DNA of 64,000 nucleotides from Vibrio japonicus (lineage in GTDB: Bacteria; Pseudomonadota; Gammaproteobacteria; Enterobacterales; Vibrionaceae), in assembly GCF_024582835.1 (NCBI RefSeq), contig NZ_CP102096.1:682001-746000 (forward strand). Direction: 5' to 3'. The notes under the pieces are model-generated. The model worked only from the letters and a program-made list of their open reading frames with translations. It was not told where the DNA came from and did not search any database. This document shows, one piece after another, positions 19,817-29,346 of the stretch (the first letter of the stretch is position 1; the number at the start of each line of letters is the position of its first letter). The translations under genes were made by a program, and so were the position numbers.

Positions 19817-22800
19817 TGTTGTTGTCGGATGTGTCGGTAAAGCGGCCAGTTGCGGCGGTCGTACTTAGTTTGTTGTTGTGTGTTTTTGGCATTGTCTCGT
19901 TTACTAAGCTGGCTGTTCGAGAGATGCCAGATATCGAGAGCCCAGTGGTCTCAATCAGCACCCGCTACGAAGGAGCGTCTGCAACGATTATCGAAAGCCA
20001 GATAACCTCTATTTTGGAAGACCAACTCTCGGGTATTAGTGGCATTGATGAAATTTCCTCCGTTACCCGTAATAGTAGTTCTCGTATCACCATTACTTTT
20101 GAATTGGGCTATGACCTAAATGCCGGGGTAAGCGACGTACGTGATGCTGTTGCCCGAGCGCAGCGATCATTACCGGATGAAGCGGATGATCCAATTGTTT
20201 TCAAGAACAATGGATCGGGGGAGGCCTCTCTCTATATTAATTTAAGCTCCTCGGAAATGGATCGAACTCAGCTCACTGATTATGTAGAAAGAGTTTTGAT
20301 GGACAGGTTTAGTCTCATTTCCGGAGTGAGTTCAGTCGATATCTCAGGCGGCTTGTACAAAGTGATGTACGTTAAGTTAAAGCCTGAACAAATGGCTGGT
20401 CGTGGTGTGATTACTTCAGATATCAGCTCGGCACTGCGAAGTGAAAACTTAGAAAGCCCGGGCGGAGAGGTGCGTAACGATCAGATAGTGATGTCGGTTC
20501 GAACGGCTCGTAGCTACAACCAAGTTGAAGATTTTCAGTACTTAGTGGTGAAACGTGCCAGCGACAATACGCCAATATACCTAAAAGATGTCGCAGATGT
20601 GTATCTTGGCGCAGAGAATGAAAGCTCTACGTTTAAAAGTGATGGTGTGGTTAATGTCAGTATGGGTATTGTTCCACAATCGGACGCGAATCCTTTAGAT
20701 GTTGCGGAGCTGGTTCACCTTGAAGTCGATAAAATTCAAAAATTCTTACCGCAGGGAACTCGACTTGCGATTGACTATGACTCAACGGTATTTATCGATC
20801 GTTCTATTTCCGAAGTGTACAACACCCTGTTTATTACGGGTGGCTTAGTCATTCTGGTGCTGTACATCTTTATCGGTCAGTCTCGTGCAACGTTGATTCC
20901 AGCCGTCACCGTGCCAGTGTCTTTAATTTCCTCGTTTATGGCCGCGTACTATTTTGGATTTTCCATCAACCTTATCACTTTGATGGCACTCATCCTTTCT
21001 ATCGGTTTGGTAGTGGATGATGCGATAGTGGTGGTAGAAAACATCTTCCACCACATTGAGCAAGGCGAGAGTCCTTTGTTGGCGGCCTATAAGGGGACTC
21101 GCGAAGTCGGCTTCGCAGTGGTTGCGACCACGTTGGTATTGGTCATGGTGTTCCTGCCGATCTCATTTATGGATGGTATGGTCGGCTTGTTGTTTACGGA
21201 ATTCTCCGTGTTGCTCGCCATGTCGGTGATTTTCTCGTCGATTATTGCATTAACCTTAACGCCAGTACTTGGAAGCAAATTACTCAAAGCGAACGTAAAG
21301 CAGAACCGTTTTAGCCAATTTATTGAGGGGATGTTTAAGCGCTTGGAAAGTGGTTATCGGAAAGTACTGGCAAGATCTCTACAGTGGAAATGGGCCGCGC
21401 CGTTGATCATTCTCACGTGTATTGGTGGAAGCTGGGGATTGATGCAACAAGTACCTTCACAGTTAACGCCATCGGAAGACCGTGGCGTACTGTTAGCGTT
21501 CGTGCGTGGCGCTGATGCCACCAGTTATAACCGAATGTCTGCCAATATGGATTTGGTGGAAGAGCGCTTGTTGCCATTACTTGGTCAGGGCTTTCTTAAA
21601 TCATTCAGCATTCAATCGCCAGCGTTTGGCGGGAATGCGGGTGACCAAACGGGCTTTGTCATTATGATCCTTGAAGACTGGAACGAACGTGAAGTGACAG
21701 CTCAGCAAGGGTTGGGAGAGGTCAGAAGAGCCCTTGCTGATATTCCGGATGTACGAGTTTTTCCTTTTATGCCGGGGTTCCGTGGTGGTTCAAGTGAGCC
21801 CGTGCAGTTCGTGCTAGGTGGCTCAGATTACCCTGAACTCAAAAAATGGGCAGAAGAGTTGGAGAACTTGGCCGAAGAATCCCCATTTATGGAAGGCGTA
21901 GATATTAACTATTCAGAAAAAACACCTGAATTGGTGGTGACGGTGGATAGACAACGCGCGGCAGAATTGGGTATCAGTATCTCAGATATTTCCGATACGC
22001 TGGAAGTGATGCTCGGTGGTAAAAGCGAAACGACATTTGTTGAGCGTGGTGAAGAATACGATGTGTATTTAAGAGGGGATGAGAACAGCTTTAATAATGC
22101 GTCAGATCTTAGCCAAATTTATCTACGTACGTCCTCTGGGGAGCTAGTCACACTGGACACAGTTACCAAAATTGAAGAGGTGGCGTCGTCGATTCGATTA
22201 GCGCACTACAATAAGCAAAAGTCCATCACCATCACGGCGAATTTGGTGGAAGGGTATACGTTGGGTGATGCGTTGGACTTCCTCGATCAAAAAGCGATAG
22301 AGCTTCTGCCAGGGGACATTTCAATCAGCTACTCAGGTGAATCGAAAGACTTCAAAGAGAACCAATCGAGCGTGTTGGTGGTGTTTGCACTCGCGTTACT
22401 GGTGGCTTATCTTGTTCTTGCTGCTCAGTTTGAGAGTTTTATCAACCCGCTGGTGGTGATGTTCACTGTGCCAATGGGCGTGTTTGGTGGATTCTTAGGA
22501 CTGTTCTTAATGAATCAAGGGCTCAACGTTTATAGCCAGATAGGGATGATCATGCTGATCGGTATGGTGACCAAAAATGGCATTTTAATCGTAGAGTTTG
22601 CCAACCAGTTGCGTGACCGAGGTTTTGAGTTTGAGAAGGCTATTGTTGCTGCATCGGCCCGACGTTTACGTCCGATCATGATGACGGCATTTACGACATT
22701 AGCCGGAGCCATTCCTCTGATCATTTCAACCGGAGCAGGCTATGAAAGCCGAGTGGCTGTCGGTACGGTGATTTTCTTCGGTATGGGGTTTGCCAGCTTG

Positions 22801-22926
22801 GTAACCTTGTTTGTTATTCCCGCGATGTATCGCCTGATTTCCATCAATACTCAGTCACCTGGCCATGTGGAAACAGAGCTAAATAAAGAACTGAGCCATG
22901 ATGTAAAAACCAGAACATCACATTAA
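19816..22926 (+). CDS. RND-family efflux transporter permease
   Basis: This proton-driven HAE1-type inner-membrane pump trimer exports drugs, bile salts or metabolites through the adaptor above. The 1036-residue length is typical of AcrB relatives. Proton-relay residues are in place: the paired aspartates in GLVVDDAIVVVENI (D401, D402) in TM4 and the lysine in GMVTKNGILIVEFANQ (K920) in TM10. Twelve membrane helices and two large periplasmic loops are apparent, with the opening MLLSDVSVKRPVAAVVLSLL. Its start overlaps the adaptor's stop, so they are co-translated. Substrate cannot be read from the sequence. The position suggests VexH of V. cholerae, as inference only. Confidence 0.95.
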   Translation: MLLSDVSVKRPVAAVVLSLLLCVFGIVSFTKLAVREMPDIESPVVSISTRYEGASATIIESQITSILEDQLSGISGIDEISSVTRNSSSRITITFELGYDLNAGVSDVRDAVARAQRSLPDEADDPIVFKNNGSGEASLYINLSSSEMDRTQLTDYVERVLMDRFSLISGVSSVDISGGLYKVMYVKLKPEQMAGRGVITSDISSALRSENLESPGGEVRNDQIVMSVRTARSYNQVEDFQYLVVKRASDNTPIYLKDVADVYLGAENESSTFKSDGVVNVSMGIVPQSDANPLDVAELVHLEVDKIQKFLPQGTRLAIDYDSTVFIDRSISEVYNTLFITGGLVILVLYIFIGQSRATLIPAVTVPVSLISSFMAAYYFGFSINLITLMALILSIGLVVDDAIVVVENIFHHIEQGESPLLAAYKGTREVGFAVVATTLVLVMVFLPISFMDGMVGLLFTEFSVLLAMSVIFSSIIALTLTPVLGSKLLKANVKQNRFSQFIEGMFKRLESGYRKVLARSLQWKWAAPLIILTCIGGSWGLMQQVPSQLTPSEDRGVLLAFVRGADATSYNRMSANMDLVEERLLPLLGQGFLKSFSIQSPAFGGNAGDQTGFVIMILEDWNEREVTAQQGLGEVRRALADIPDVRVFPFMPGFRGGSSEPVQFVLGGSDYPELKKWAEELENLAEESPFMEGVDINYSEKTPELVVTVDRQRAAELGISISDISDTLEVMLGGKSETTFVERGEEYDVYLRGDENSFNNASDLSQIYLRTSSGELVTLDTVTKIEEVASSIRLAHYNKQKSITITANLVEGYTLGDALDFLDQKAIELLPGDISISYSGESKDFKENQSSVLVVFALALLVAYLVLAAQFESFINPLVVMFTVPMGVFGGFLGLFLMNQGLNVYSQIGMIMLIGMVTKNGILIVEFANQLRDRGFEFEKAIVAASARRLRPIMMTAFTTLAGAIPLIISTGAGYESRVAVGTVIFFGMGFASLVTLFVIPAMYRLISINTQSPGHVETELNKELSHDVKTRTSH

Positions 22927-22930
22927 TAGC

Positions 22931-22961
22931 AAAGAGCCCGCTATGAAAAGCGGACTCTTTT
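22931..22961. terminator. Bidirectional terminator after the RND pump
   Basis: AAAGAGCCCGCT and AGCGGACTCTTTT form a stem with a loop of about six bases and one mismatch, with A and T runs at either end. It can serve the RND operon (plus) and the YitT-family gene (minus) that converge here. Confidence 0.85.
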
Positions 22962-22981
22962 GCTTTGACAGTGTCTTATTG

Positions 22982-23581
22982 TTATCCGTAGGTCACGGTA
23001 TAACGAGTGGGTTTATGATTCATTGCCAGTACGACATTTAAAAGAATGGCACCTAGAATAGACAAACCTATCACTTGAGGTGAAACGAAGAAGAAAGACG
23101 CAACGAGGATACAAACATCAATAATCAATTGGGACTTTCCAACAGAGATGCCGAATTTGTCCTGAATGAATAAACACAGCACATTGAAGCCACCCAAACT
23201 CGAACGGTGTCGGAACAAAATGAGCATACCGAGCCCCATTAACAATCCGCCAGCAACCGCGCAGTAGACTTCGTTGACCGTTTCTAATGTAATCACCAAG
23301 TAAAGGTGATCGGCAAAGATGGAGACTAATGCGCCGGAAATCGCACTATTAAAAGCAAAGCGCGCTCCAAAACGTTTCCAGGCTAACAAGTAAAATGGGC
23401 AATTGGCCAAAAAATAGAGCGTACCGAATGAAGCGGACACAAATTGACTGGCTAACAGAGCAAGTCCTGTTGTACCGCCCGTCAGTAAGTTGGCTGATTG
23501 GAGGAAGTACACGCCCTGAGCGACTAAGAAGGTCCCAGTTAGAATTGCAATCCAATCTTCCTTGTGTGAGTGTTTTTCCAT
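22982..23581 (-). CDS. YitT-family integral membrane protein
   Basis: This 199-residue protein has about five to six hydrophobic segments. Family features of the YitT/DUF161 group are visible: LTGGTTGLALLAS (repeated in degenerate form as SSLGGFNVLCLFI), NCPFYLLAWKRFG, and a second half echoing the first (GGLLMGLGMLILFRHRSSLGG). It lacks the C-terminal soluble DUF2179 domain of Bacillus YitT and so is the short form. The function is unknown; transport or membrane homeostasis is guesswork. I choose ATG 23581; the frame extends one codon to TTG. It converges with the RND pump and is divergent from glyA. Confidence 0.85.
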   Translation of the reverse strand: MEKHSHKEDWIAILTGTFLVAQGVYFLQSANLLTGGTTGLALLASQFVSASFGTLYFLANCPFYLLAWKRFGARFAFNSAISGALVSIFADHLYLVITLETVNEVYCAVAGGLLMGLGMLILFRHRSSLGGFNVLCLFIQDKFGISVGKSQLIIDVCILVASFFFVSPQVIGLSILGAILLNVVLAMNHKPTRYTVTYG

Positions 23582-23715
23582 CAAATTGAAACTTTTAGAG
23601 TAAATAATGGCGCGAATACTATTGAAAAAATAAGGATTTCGGTAGCTTGAGAGCTAAATTTAAGGTAAACCTATGTAATTGTCGTTTTACGGGGTGTAAA
23701 GGATAAAATTGACAC

Positions 23716-23740
23716 ATCTCAACTGGATGATGTTTGAGAT
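23716..23740. repeat. Inverted repeat upstream of the glyA promoter
   Basis: ATCTCAA (23716-23722) and TTGAGAT (23734-23740) form perfect 7-bp arms around 11 bases, about 90 bases upstream of the glyA -10. It could be a binding site for a dimeric regulator of glyA or of the divergent YitT gene. It does not match the MetR consensus (TGAA-N5-TTCA). Confidence 0.5.
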
Positions 23741-23852
23741 ATGCCAATTATGACGCCTCTTGAAAATCATTATGAAAAATCTGCATGAGAAAAGTTAGAA
23801 TTTTCTCTTTATGACCAAGATCAAATTATGTAGAATGCGCGCCATTAGGTTG

Positions 23853-23868
23853 ATGCAAACGTTTGCGT
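23853..23868. promoter_or_regulatory. PurR operator of glyA
   Basis: ATGCAAACGTTTGCGT is one base from the palindromic PurR consensus ACGCAAACGTTTGCGT. It lies just downstream of the likely glyA -10, where repressor binding would block transcription. glyA is a known PurR target in E. coli because it supplies one-carbon units for purines. Confidence 0.9.
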
Positions 23869-23926
23869 CAGAATCATAAGTGGATTTTTTGCAACTTTAA
23901 GTCTTAATCTGAGTCAGGAGATACAG

Positions 23927-25177
23927 ATGCTAAAGCGTGATATGAACATCGCGGATTACGATGCGGATCTATTCGCAGCTATCCAAGAAGAAACTCTTCG
24001 CCAGGAAGAACACATCGAACTAATCGCTTCTGAAAACTACACAAGCCCACGTGTAATGGAAGCTCAAGGTTCTCAGCTAACAAACAAATACGCTGAAGGT
24101 TACCCTGGCAAGCGCTACTACGGTGGTTGTGAGTACGTAGATAAAGTGGAATCCCTAGCGATTGAGCGTGCATGTAAACTGTTTGGCTGCGAGTATGCGA
24201 ACGTTCAGCCACACTCTGGCTCTCAAGCAAACAGCGCTGTTTATATGGCTCTTCTTAACCCAGGCGACACAGTTCTAGGTATGAGCCTAGCGCACGGTGG
24301 TCACCTGACTCACGGGTCTCCTGTAAACTTCTCTGGTAAGCACTACAACGTTATCCCTTACGGTATCGATGAAGCAGGACAAATCAACTACGACGAAATG
24401 GAAGCGCTAGCGTTTGAGCACAAACCTAAGATGATCATCGGTGGTTTCTCTGCGTACTCTCAAATCGTTGATTGGAAACGCATGCGTGAAATCGCAGACA
24501 AAGTTGACGCGTACCTATTCGTCGATATGGCGCACGTTGCTGGTCTTATCGCGGCAGGTGAATACCCAACGCCAGTCCCGCACGCACACGTTGTAACAAC
24601 AACGACGCACAAAACGCTAGCAGGTCCACGTGGTGGTCTTATCCTGTCTAACGCTGGCGAAGACATGTACAAGAAACTGAACTCAGCAGTTTTCCCTGGC
24701 GGTCAAGGTGGTCCTCTAATGCACGTTATCGCTGGTAAAGCAGTAGCGTTCAAAGAAGCGATGGAGCCTGAGTTCAAAGCTTATCAAGGTCGTGTTGTTA
24801 AGAATGCGAAAGCGATGGTTGCTCAGTTCCAAGAGCGTGGTTACAAAATCGTGTCTAACAGTACAGAAAACCACTTGTTCCTTGTTGATCTCATCGACAA
24901 AGACATCACAGGTAAAGATGCTGATGCGGCACTAGGTGCAGCGAACATCACTGTAAACAAGAACTCAGTACCAAACGACCCTCGTAGCCCGTTTGTTACT
25001 TCTGGTATCCGTGTAGGTACTCCAGCAATCACTCGCCGCGGTTTCACAGAAGAAGACGCAAAAGAGCTGGCAAACTGGATGTGTGACGTACTGGATAACA
25101 TCGGTAACGAAGAAGTTATCGAAGCGACAAAACAGAAAGTTCTGGCTATCTGTAAGCGCCTACCAGTTTACGCATAA
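23927..25177 (+). CDS. glyA: Serine hydroxymethyltransferase
   Basis: GlyA converts serine and tetrahydrofolate to glycine and 5,10-methylene-THF with PLP. It is the main one-carbon source for purines, thymidylate and methionine. The 416 residues match the family. The PLP lysine K229 is in [42 protein letters not shown] and QPHSGSQAN are also visible. ATG 23927 follows AGGAG by seven bases; [11 protein letters not shown] four codons later is a less likely alternative. It is regulated by the PurR box just upstream. The codon usage looks like that of a highly expressed gene, and two terminators follow. Confidence 0.99.
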   Translation: MLKRDMNIADYDADLFAAIQEETLRQEEHIELIASENYTSPRVMEAQGSQLTNKYAEGYPGKRYYGGCEYVDKVESLAIERACKLFGCEYANVQPHSGSQANSAVYMALLNPGDTVLGMSLAHGGHLTHGSPVNFSGKHYNVIPYGIDEAGQINYDEMEALAFEHKPKMIIGGFSAYSQIVDWKRMREIADKVDAYLFVDMAHVAGLIAAGEYPTPVPHAHVVTTTTHKTLAGPRGGLILSNAGEDMYKKLNSAVFPGGQGGPLMHVIAGKAVAFKEAMEPEFKAYQGRVVKNAKAMVAQFQERGYKIVSNSTENHLFLVDLIDKDITGKDADAALGAANITVNKNSVPNDPRSPFVTSGIRVGTPAITRRGFTEEDAKELANWMCDVLDNIGNEEVIEATKQKVLAICKRLPVYA

Positions 25178-25190
25178 TCTGACTGATTTG

Positions 25191-25237
25191 AAAAAGCGCC
25201 TTTAGTTACTGTATACAGTGGTTAAGGCGCTTTTTTA
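25191..25237 (+). terminator. glyA terminator
   Basis: AAAAAGCGCCTTTA pairs with TTAAGGCGCTTTTTT, and an inner palindrome ACTGTATACAGT (25207-25218) extends the stem. The TTTTTT run makes a strong Rho-independent terminator for glyA. Confidence 0.92.
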
Positions 25238-25260
25238 TTGCCAGAGTAATACCGATAAAC

Positions 25261-25293
25261 AAAAGGGTCGATGCAATAACATCGACCCTTTTT
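25261..25293. terminator. Second, bidirectional terminator
   Basis: AAAAGGGTCGATG (25261-25273) and CATCGACCCTTTT (25280-25292) form a 13-bp perfect stem with a six-base loop. It can end the minus-strand lipoprotein gene and back up the glyA terminator. Confidence 0.9.
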
Positions 25294-25311
25294 AAATCTA
25301 CTTAACTGAGG

Positions 25312-25638
25312 TTACTTTGTAATGCTCAGTAACGTGCCTGATTTACACTTAAACGAGTAGTATTTACGGCTTTCACTGAATTTACCTAGACCTTCACCAT
25401 CACAGTAGTCGATGTTGATATCTCGCATCGTCTCTAGTGTATCTTCGCTGTCTAGAGCAAACTTAGCGCCGTCAGCACAAGAGATACGTACGCGACCGTC
25501 ATCGCTGACAGAGTACAAGTTCACTTCGGTGTTACACAGCTCAAAAGAGGCTTCGCGGAAATTGTCTTGCTGCGTGTTTGAAGAGCAACCAGCTGCGAGT
25601 GCACTCAGTGCGATAGTAATAATCCCTAGTCTTTTCAT
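25312..25638 (-). CDS. Small putative lipoprotein of unknown function
   Basis: This 108-residue protein has a clear lipoprotein signal, MKRLGIITIALSALAAGCSS, with lipobox LAAGC. The mature part is short, acidic and contains four further cysteines (ELCNTEV, RISCADG, DYCDGEG, FKCKSG), which could form two disulfides in the periplasm. Its layout (FELCNTEVNLYSVSDDGRVRISC) loosely recalls small envelope lipoproteins such as the MliC-like gene at 17379, but I do not recognise the family. It is single, with its own terminator at 25261-25293 and 130 bases between its start and the end of lipA. Confidence 0.8.
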   Translation of the reverse strand: MKRLGIITIALSALAAGCSSNTQQDNFREASFELCNTEVNLYSVSDDGRVRISCADGAKFALDSEDTLETMRDINIDYCDGEGLGKFSESRKYYSFKCKSGTLLSITK

Positions 25639-25711
25639 TGTTTTCCCAATTATTTTTTAGTGATAGGACTAAGCCTATAGAAGAGTCCGTTCTCATTCAA
25701 GAATGGAAATG

Positions 25712-25739
25712 AAAAAGGCTGACGTTATCAGTCAGCCTT
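25712..25739 (-). terminator. lipBA terminator
   Basis: AAGGCTGAC and GTCAGCCTT pair around a seven-base loop. On the minus strand the stem runs into TTTTTC, so it is placed to end the lipB-lipA transcript. Confidence 0.88.
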
Positions 25740-25768
25740 ACAGGTATTACTTTGGTTGCATAATGAAA

Positions 25769-26734
25769 TTAACTAATTTCAACGCCTTGTGCTTGAAGAT
25801 CTGCGTGGTATGAAGAGCGAACAAATGGACCACAGGCAGCGTGCGTAAAGCCAAGTTCAAGTGCAATTTCTTTTAGCTCGTCAAACTCTGATGGTGGAAC
25901 GTAACGTTCAACCGGCAAGTGGTGACGGCTTGGCGCTAGATATTGACCCAGTGTCAGCATAGTTACGCCGTGTGCACGAAGATCTTTGAGTACTTCGACG
26001 ATCTCTTCTTTCGTTTCACCAAGACCCATCATCAGACCCGATTTAGTTGGGACATTTGGGTGCTGTTCTTTGAACTTTCTTAGTAGCTCAAGTGACCACT
26101 TATAGTTTGCACCAGGGCGTGCTTTACGGTACAGGCGAGGTGCTGTTTCAAGGTTGTGGTTGAAGACATCTGGCGGATTGTCTTTCATTAGATCCAGAGC
26201 TACGTCCATACGACCGCGGAAATCAGGAACTAGGGTTTCAATCTTGATGTTCGGGTTAAGCGCTCGAATTTCGCGGTTACAGTCAGCAAAGTGCTGAGCA
26301 CCACCGTCACGCAGGTCATCACGGTCTACAGAAGTAATAACCACATATTTCAGTTTCATATCTGCAATGGTTTTTGCAAGCTTCTGCGGCTCTTCTGCTT
26401 CTGGAGGAAGCGGGCGGCCGTGGGCTACATCACAGAAAGGGCAACGACGTGTACAGATAGCACCAAGGATCATAAAGGTAGCTGTGCCGTGGTTAAAACA
26501 TTCTGCCAAGTTAGGGCAAGATGCTTCCTCACACACTGAGTGAAGATTGTTTTTACGCATTGCAGACTTAATGTCTTGAATGCGTTGGCTGTCAGCAGGC
26601 AGCTTGATCTTCATCCATTCTGGTTTGCGCAGGATTTCTTTTTGCTCAGTTGGCATGTTCTTTACAGGAATCAATGCCATCTTATCGGCGTCGCGGTATT
26701 TAACGCCTTTTTCCATTTGGATTGGTTTACTCAT
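25769..26734 (-). CDS. lipA: Lipoyl synthase
   Basis: LipA inserts two sulfurs into octanoyl groups on the E2 and H proteins by radical SAM chemistry. The 321-residue protein has the auxiliary cluster cysteines C68, C73 and C79 ([14 protein letters not shown]) and the radical-SAM motif CTRRCPFC at C94, C98 and C101, with the same numbering as E. coli. [20 protein letters not shown] and the C-terminal RSSYHAD (with the cluster-ligating serine) are also present. It follows lipB by 17 bases and is the last gene of the unit. Confidence 0.99.
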   Translation of the reverse strand: MSKPIQMEKGVKYRDADKMALIPVKNMPTEQKEILRKPEWMKIKLPADSQRIQDIKSAMRKNNLHSVCEEASCPNLAECFNHGTATFMILGAICTRRCPFCDVAHGRPLPPEAEEPQKLAKTIADMKLKYVVITSVDRDDLRDGGAQHFADCNREIRALNPNIKIETLVPDFRGRMDVALDLMKDNPPDVFNHNLETAPRLYRKARPGANYKWSLELLRKFKEQHPNVPTKSGLMMGLGETKEEIVEVLKDLRAHGVTMLTLGQYLAPSRHHLPVERYVPPSEFDELKEIALELGFTHAACGPFVRSSYHADLQAQGVEIS

Positions 26735-26751
26735 GCTTCTCTTTACTTCTC

Positions 26752-27411
26752 TTACTGTGTGTCGCGTAGGGGCGCTTCTGTGTTGAATTCCACTTGCTCG
26801 TAACCAAGCAAAGTAACAAGTTCGTCGACGAGAGTCTTTTCCACTTGTTCAAGATCTGTTGGTCCACCTAGTTGGCTTACCTGAACCATTTCCATTCCTG
26901 CATAGCCACATGGATTGATGCGTAGAAATGGGGTTAAATCCATATTTACGTTTAAAGCCAAACCATGGAAAGAGCAGCCTTTACGGATTCTAAGTCCTAA
27001 AGAGCAGATCTTTTTACCATCAACATAAACGCCAGGCGCATCTGGTCGTGCTGCTGACTCTATATTGAAATTCTTTAGTGTGTTGATAACGAGATTCTCG
27101 ATATGAGTAACGAGGTCTCGGACACCCAACTTCTTACGACGTAAATTGATCAGGAAATAAGCAACCAACTGGCCCGGGCCATGATAAGTCACTTGGCCGC
27201 CACGGTCACTTTGTACCACGGGAATATCTCCCGTATTCAGGAGGTGCTCTGCTTTACCTGCTTGTCCCTGAGTGAATACCGGGTTGTGCTCGACAAGCCA
27301 AACCTCATCTAGGGTGTCCTCAGTACGGTTATCTGTGAAATCATGCATTGCTTGCCAAATTGGCTCGTAATCTTGTCTTCCTAGATATCTCACAACAAGC
27401 TGGTTTTGCAT
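26752..27411 (-). CDS. lipB: Octanoyl-[ACP]:protein N-octanoyltransferase
   Basis: LipB moves octanoate from ACP to lipoyl domains, supplying the substrate of LipA. The 219 residues include [20 protein letters not shown], the lysine of the catalytic dyad in [12 protein letters not shown] (about K134) and the acyl-thioester cysteine C168 in [11 protein letters not shown]. It lies directly upstream of lipA. A terminator-like hairpin separates it from ybeD, so it probably has its own promoter in 27412-27532. Confidence 0.98.
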   Translation of the reverse strand: MQNQLVVRYLGRQDYEPIWQAMHDFTDNRTEDTLDEVWLVEHNPVFTQGQAGKAEHLLNTGDIPVVQSDRGGQVTYHGPGQLVAYFLINLRRKKLGVRDLVTHIENLVINTLKNFNIESAARPDAPGVYVDGKKICSLGLRIRKGCSFHGLALNVNMDLTPFLRINPCGYAGMEMVQVSQLGGPTDLEQVEKTLVDELVTLLGYEQVEFNTEAPLRDTQ

Positions 27412-27540
27412 TCCTGATCCTACCGTCAGTTAATAAAGTTTTGGGATTATAAACTGGTTCGAGTTTTTCAACTATATACCAGTAACACATTTTTAACCCC
27501 AGCAAAACTGAAGGTTTATTATCTGGTTGATATTTAAAAA

Positions 27541-27564
27541 GAAAGCAGCCCTAGCTGCTTTCAA
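27541..27564 (-). terminator. Terminator after ybeD
   Basis: GAAAGCAG and CTGCTTTC pair around an eight-base loop. On the minus strand TTTTT follows. It lies 26 bases past the ybeD stop. Confidence 0.8.
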
Positions 27565-27589
27565 AATAAATTGAATTAATCAAATAATA

Positions 27590-27868
27590 TTATAGAACCA
27601 TGCGAACAATGTCGATATCACCCAGTTCTTTATACAATGTTTCAACTTGTACAATAGACGTTGCGGTGATGTTGATTGATACCGAGTGGTAATTGCCCTT
27701 TGCGCTTGGTTTAATCGCTGGGCTGTAATCACCTGGAGCATGGCGTTGAATAACTTCAAGTACCTTTTCTGGTAGCTCTGGTTTTGCATGGCCCATTACT
27801 TTGAAAGTAAAAGAACATGGAAACTCTAGCAGGTCTTTCAGTTTTGCATCTGAGTTAATAGTCAGCAT
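27590..27868 (-). CDS. ybeD: YbeD/DUF493 family protein
   Basis: This small cytoplasmic protein has an ACT-like fold and belongs to the UPF0250 (DUF493) family found next to lipB in enterics and vibrios. The exact function is unknown; an allosteric or lipoate-related role has been suggested from gene context and structure. I start it at ATG 27868 ([20 protein letters not shown], 92 residues), where GGAG lies six bases upstream. The frame can be extended four codons to TTG. Recognisable family stretches are [13 protein letters not shown] and [14 protein letters not shown]. Confidence 0.92.
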   Translation of the reverse strand: MLTINSDAKLKDLLEFPCSFTFKVMGHAKPELPEKVLEVIQRHAPGDYSPAIKPSAKGNYHSVSINITATSIVQVETLYKELGDIDIVRMVL

Positions 27869-27963
27869 AGGAAACTCCAAGTTGGAAAGTCGGTTTAGCA
27901 GCGCGAAATAGTACTGCTAATAACGTTAAATCTCAAGTTATCCAAACCTATCGGTTAGGAAGC

Positions 27964-27990
27964 AAAAAAGCCGCAGTCAGCGGCTTTTAA
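27964..27990 (-). terminator. dacA terminator
   Basis: AAAAGCCGC and GCGGCTTTT pair around a five-base loop. The minus-strand read ends in TTTTTT. It lies between dacA and ybeD, making ybeD separately transcribed. Confidence 0.88.
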
Positions 27991-28072
27991 CGAAATCCTA
28001 GGTAAGTATATGATTAGCTTGATTGGATGAATCTTAATCAATTACCAAGGGTAGATACGATAGTCGTCTGGG

Positions 28073-29251
28073 TTACAAAAAGCTTTTAACAAGCATGACA
28101 ATGTAATCCCACAGACGGCTGAACAGGCTACCTTGTTCTACGTCTTCAAGAGCAAGAAGTGGGTATTCTGCTACATCTGAGTCTTCAAGTTGATAGTATA
28201 GTTTACCAACGACATCACCTTTCATAATTGGGGCTTTGAGCTCTTTTTCAAGTACAAAGCTTGCTTTTAGGTTCTGTGCTTGGCCACGAGGAAGTGTTAC
28301 ATACGTATCTTGGTCAAGACCCAGTGCTACCGTGTCTTTGTCGCCCATCCAGACTTTTTCTTCTACGAATGTTTCACCTGCCTTGTGTGGTGCAACTGTT
28401 TCAAAGAAACGGAAACCATAGCTAAGAAGTTTTTTGCTTTCAGATTTACGAGCGTTCTGGTTTTGCGTTCCCATCACGACCGCAACGAGGCGCATCTTGC
28501 CTTCAGTCGCAGAGCTGACCAAGCTGTAACCTGCGTTATTCGTGTGACCAGTTTTGATGCCGTCAACGTTCATGCTCTTGTCCCATAGCAGGCCGTTGCG
28601 GTTATATTGAGTTATACCATTGTAAGAGTATTTCTTCTCAGCGTAGATACGGTACTCGTCTGGAACGTCACGGATAAGTGCGCTACCCAGAAGTGCCATA
28701 TCGTAAGGCGTCGAATACAGATTTGGGTTATCTAGGCCATGAACGTTCGCAAAATTCGTGTTTTTCATGCCGATGGTGTCAGCCCAAGCATTCATCAGGT
28801 CAACGAAAGCATCTTCAGAGCCAGCAATATGCTCAGCCATCGCAACACATGCATCGTTACCGGATTGGACGATGATGCCACGGTTTAGATCTTTCACTTT
28901 TACCGTTGTGCCGACTTCGATGAACATTTTTGAAGAATCTGGGAAGTTTTTCGCCCATGCATTCTTGCTGATGGTGACGTCATCCTCCTCAGAGATATTG
29001 CCACGCGCGAGTTCTTGACCAATGACATAGCTGGTCATCATTTTGGTTAAGCTTGCAGGAGAAAGTTGAGTGTTCATTTCTTTCTCAGCAAGAACTTTTC
29101 CTGAATGGTAATCCATCAGGACATAGCCCTTAGCTGCAATAGTTGGTGCATCTGGCACAACAATAGGTGTTGCGAAAGTCGGTGATGCGAATGTTGCGGA
29201 AAGTGCAATAGAAGACGCAATAACGGAATTAATGAGCGTTGTTTTTTTCAT
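28073..29251 (-). CDS. dacA: D-alanyl-D-alanine carboxypeptidase PBP5
   Basis: PBP5 trims the terminal D-Ala from peptidoglycan pentapeptides and helps keep a regular cell shape. Its 392 residues include a signal peptide ending about residue 27 (FASPTFA), the penicillin-binding motifs S67-L-T-K70, S130-G-N132 and K233-T-G235, a C-terminal beta domain, and a terminal amphipathic helix (RLWDYIVMLVKSFL) that anchors the enzyme on the outer face of the inner membrane. It is downstream of rlpA in the elongation gene cluster, separated by 95 bases. Confidence 0.97.
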   Translation of the reverse strand: MKKTTLINSVIASSIALSATFASPTFATPIVVPDAPTIAAKGYVLMDYHSGKVLAEKEMNTQLSPASLTKMMTSYVIGQELARGNISEEDDVTISKNAWAKNFPDSSKMFIEVGTTVKVKDLNRGIIVQSGNDACVAMAEHIAGSEDAFVDLMNAWADTIGMKNTNFANVHGLDNPNLYSTPYDMALLGSALIRDVPDEYRIYAEKKYSYNGITQYNRNGLLWDKSMNVDGIKTGHTNNAGYSLVSSATEGKMRLVAVVMGTQNQNARKSESKKLLSYGFRFFETVAPHKAGETFVEEKVWMGDKDTVALGLDQDTYVTLPRGQAQNLKASFVLEKELKAPIMKGDVVGKLYYQLEDSDVAEYPLLALEDVEQGSLFSRLWDYIVMLVKSFL

Positions 29252-29346
29252 ATTGAATTCAAGTTTATTTCTAACTGTCCATATCTTAACAGAATCAACT
29301 TTCTAAGCCACTTTCAGTTCAATGGCTTGGATGAGTAATTCTATAA

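Larger units (their letters stand above)
23582..23926. other. Regulatory region upstream of glyA
   Basis: This 345-base non-coding interval lies between the divergent YitT gene and glyA. It contains an inverted repeat at 23716-23740, a likely -10 hexamer TAGAAT at 23831 (the matching -35, TTTATG at 23808, is weak) and a PurR operator at 23853-23868. AGGAG at 23915-23919 is the glyA ribosome site. I see no ORF and no riboswitch-like structure. Confidence 0.6.
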
